Of a DNA stretch of 64,000 nt, positions 62,756 to 64,000 are shown piece after piece; the first letter of the stretch is position 1; each line of letters opens with the position of its first letter. This DNA is from Lutispora saccharofermentans (lineage in GTDB: Bacteria > Bacillota > Clostridia > Lutisporales > Lutisporaceae): assembly GCF_024363565.1 (NCBI RefSeq), contig NZ_JAJEKE010000015.1, forward strand, positions 1 through 64,000, written 5' to 3'. Below the pieces are notes generated by a model, which saw only the letters and a list, made by a program, of their open reading frames with translations, was not told the origin of the DNA and searched no databases. The position numbers were made by a program, and so were the translations under genes.

Positions 62756-63307
62756 TCATCGCTCCTTTTCAATTTGCTCGATGCAGTGTTTTGCCCATTC
62801 AGCCGTCGCTCGCGCATTGGCTGCGCCGAAGTCCAGCGTCATCAGCCAATATTTGCTCTTTTCCACCCCATCCGGCATAACGCGCGCGTATTCTTCTATA
62901 TTCCTGCGTATGTCGGAACAATTATCTTCAAGCTCGCTCAGGCATTGCTCCAGGCATTGCCTGAGCATAACAAGCGTCGCTTCAGTGTCGTCCGCGCCGA
63001 AGAATACGCGCATAAGCAAAGAATTATGCGGATTTTTCAGTGCTGGCTCAGCCTTGCCCAGCCAGTCCGTAAAAGCTTTTCTTCCGGCTTCCGTCACGGT
63101 ATAAACGCGCTTGTTCGGACGGGTGTCCTGGATAACGCTTCGTGAGGTAACCAGTCCGTCAGATTCCAAACGACCGAGCTCCCGATAGATTTGACTGCTC
63201 TGCGCATGCCAGAAGTTGTTAAGCGAGTCCTCGAAAATTTTGGTCAAGTCGTAGCCTGTGCTTTCTTTGTACGCCAGCAGTCCCAGAATTCCATAAGGTA
63301 AAGACAT
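62756..63307 (-). CDS. PadR family transcriptional regulator
   Basis: The 183-residue protein has the PadR winged helix (YGILGLLAYKESTGYDLTKIFED, then SSQIYRELGRLESDGLVTSRS) and a C-terminal helical dimerisation domain. PadR regulators respond to phenolic or other toxic compounds and usually repress an adjacent gene. It heads the cassette with the two reductases, which would be its targets. The ATG chosen is nine bases within the longest frame; a GTG inside the GAGGTG site is not used. A 38-base palindrome overlaps its promoter. Confidence 0.92.
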   Translation of the reverse strand: MSLPYGILGLLAYKESTGYDLTKIFEDSLNNFWHAQSSQIYRELGRLESDGLVTSRSVIQDTRPNKRVYTVTEAGRKAFTDWLGKAEPALKNPHNSLLMRVFFGADDTEATLVMLRQCLEQCLSELEDNCSDIRRNIEEYARVMPDGVEKSKYWLMTLDFGAANARATAEWAKHCIEQIEKER

Positions 63308-63315
63308 TTTATTCA

Positions 63316-63367
63316 CCTCGTATTATATTATACTGGTATAATATAATACGAGGCGGTATTTTGTCAA
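63316..63367 (-). promoter_or_regulatory. padR promoter with a 38-base palindromic operator
   Basis: CCTCGTATTATATTATAC, a two-base spacer and its exact complement occupy 63316-63353. TTGACA (63362-63367) lies just upstream on the minus strand and the -10 (TATATT/TATTAT) falls in the first arm, while the other arm runs into the ribosome binding site. PadR autorepression is the likely use. Confidence 0.75.
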
Positions 63368-63382
63368 GCGCAAAATATAGAA

Positions 63383-63418
63383 ACAGGATACCACGCAATT
63401 GAATGCGCAATACCCTGT
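63383..63418 (-). terminator. possible terminator upstream of padR
   Basis: ACAGGGTATTGCGCA pairs imperfectly with TTGCGTGGTATCCTGT and TTCTATATTTT follows on the minus strand. It would separate the upstream XRE region from the cassette. Confidence 0.45.
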
Positions 63419-63483
63419 CTGTTGTTGATTGAATCCCTCCGTCAAGCTGCGCCTGACATCTCTCTTTAGCTTTAAAAACTACC

Positions 63484-63556
63484 CCTTTATCGCCGCCTGG
63501 ACCATGGCAAGCAAAATAGGCCTATCCCCGGTTTTTTCATATTATGAAACGCTTTT
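63484..63556. repeat. diverged repeat, right of the GC-rich cassette
   Basis: Minus-strand GTTTCATAAT...GGCCTATTTTGCTTGC...CCAGGCG...ATAAAGG parallels 61440-61512 in order and orientation. Shorter traces of its first part (GTTC.ATAAT) lie at 59683-59700 and 60455-60475. Confidence 0.45.
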
Positions 63557-63603
63557 AAACAAATTGGGATTTGTAAGTTTCCGGTTATGCTCAAACCAAG
63601 AAG

Positions 63604-63795
63604 TTACTCTAAAATAAATAATTCTTCTATGGTCGTATCCAATAATCTAGCCATTTTCATAGCTAATTCCAGCGTAGGATTATATTTGTTGTTTTCTATT
63701 GCAATAATTGTTTGCCTTGAGACATTTAATAAGACAGCCATATCTTCTTGTCGTAAACCTTTGTCTTTTCTTAATTGCTTAATATTATTCTTCAT
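63604..63795 (-). CDS. XRE family transcriptional regulator
   Basis: The 63-residue protein is a single helix-turn-helix (LRQEDMAVLLNVSRQTIIAIENNKYNPTLELAMKMARLL) of the same small Cro-like type as the gene at 60142-60357. Its ATG lies two bases beyond the stop of the membrane protein gene that enters the window from the right, so here the membrane gene comes first. Confidence 0.92.
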   Translation of the reverse strand: MKNNIKQLRKDKGLRQEDMAVLLNVSRQTIIAIENNKYNPTLELAMKMARLLDTTIEELFILE

Positions 63796-63797
63796 TT

Positions 63798-64000
63798 TTA
63801 TATCCCAGAAAAGACTATCCAGGCGCCAATCGAAATAATAATTGCAGCGACAATTACACCTACTACGATAATTTTAAAAATTGGAGTAGCATCTTTATAT
63901 TCATCATCAACTTTTACAGCTCTTTTTTGTAACACGAGTTGTGATAAAATTAGTACAGAACTGGTAGTTACTAATAAAAAGCTGGGTACTGAATTGAGAG
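63798..64000 (-). CDS. membrane protein, 5' end outside the window
   Basis: Only the last 67 codons are present. They hold two hydrophobic segments (PSFLLVTTSSVLILSQLVL and IIVVGVIVAAIIISIGAWIVF) divided by a charged link (QKRAVKVDDEYKD). It precedes an XRE regulator by two bases, giving the common membrane-protein/XRE pair. The family cannot be named from this part. Confidence 0.7.
   Translation of the reverse strand, partial: LNSVPSFLLVTTSSVLILSQLVLQKRAVKVDDEYKDATPIFKIIVVGVIVAAIIISIGAWIVFSGI

Noticed and set aside
61515..63145. long plus-strand open frames over the cassette
   Set aside because: They are shadows caused by higher G+C; the minus-strand genes have clear families, ribosome sites and stop/start overlaps.

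Overview
The window reads as chromosome from a low-GC, anaerobic, spore-forming member of the Clostridia. Supporting signs are rubredoxin, a SCIFF-peptide radical SAM maturase, two GerMN (spore germination type) lipoproteins, S-layer homology proteins, a thioredoxin reductase-like flavoprotein without an NADPH motif, strong GGAGG ribosome binding sites with many TTG/GTG starts, a bacterial type A RNase P RNA, and the Firmicute order dgt-yqxD-dnaG-rpoD-tRNA-trmK-nif3. Most genes lie on the minus strand. No prophage, CRISPR array or intact insertion sequence was seen.

Layout. 1-7 kb: rubredoxin and a PLP aminotransferase; an operon SCIFF maturase > pduL > deoC; and an operon DUF1461/Lit-like membrane protein > GerMN lipoprotein > thioredoxin reductase-like flavoprotein > a 64-codon DUF1858 gene whose second CxxC position is an in-frame UGA followed by a SECIS-like hairpin (a probable selenoprotein that normal gene calling would miss). 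7-17 kb: a Q/G-rich lipoprotein, a TSUP permease, a P-type cation ATPase behind a yybP-ykoY (Mn2+) riboswitch, RF3, an ATPase of unknown role, acetyltransferase-like genes and tRNA-Ala. 17-32 kb: a response regulator/kinase/lipoprotein operon, cyanophycin synthetase and cyanophycinase, a GH3 lipoprotein, a second two-component system, a second GerMN lipoprotein, an LTA-synthase-like sulfatase and an orphan branched-chain amino acid type binding protein. 32-47 kb: CoA-type Nudix hydrolase, dicarboxylate/amino acid symporter, DUF255 protein, AraC/GyrI-like regulator, and a group of exported cell-wall proteins (stalk domain, S41-like, SLH-GH18, YcdB-SLH).

47-56 kb is core: rnpB, a zinc-ribbon coiled-coil protein, Nif3-like, TrmK, tRNA-Met/Ile2 and tRNA-Asn, sigma A, primase, YqxD, dGTPase-like HD protein, and thiolase. 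56-64 kb is accessory: a chemoreceptor interrupted by an in-frame TAA and carrying two ApbE-type flavinylation motifs in its sensor domain, a second AraC/GyrI paralogue, two XRE/membrane protein pairs, and a GC-rich cassette (PadR plus two flavodoxin-fold reductases) flanked by diverged repeats.

The most unusual points are (1) the UGA-containing DUF1858 gene coupled to a pyridine-nucleotide-independent-looking thioredoxin reductase, suggesting a ferredoxin-to-selenoprotein thiol relay, and (2) the chemoreceptor with flavinylation motifs. Start sites were set from Shine-Dalgarno spacing, so several are internal to the longest open frame.
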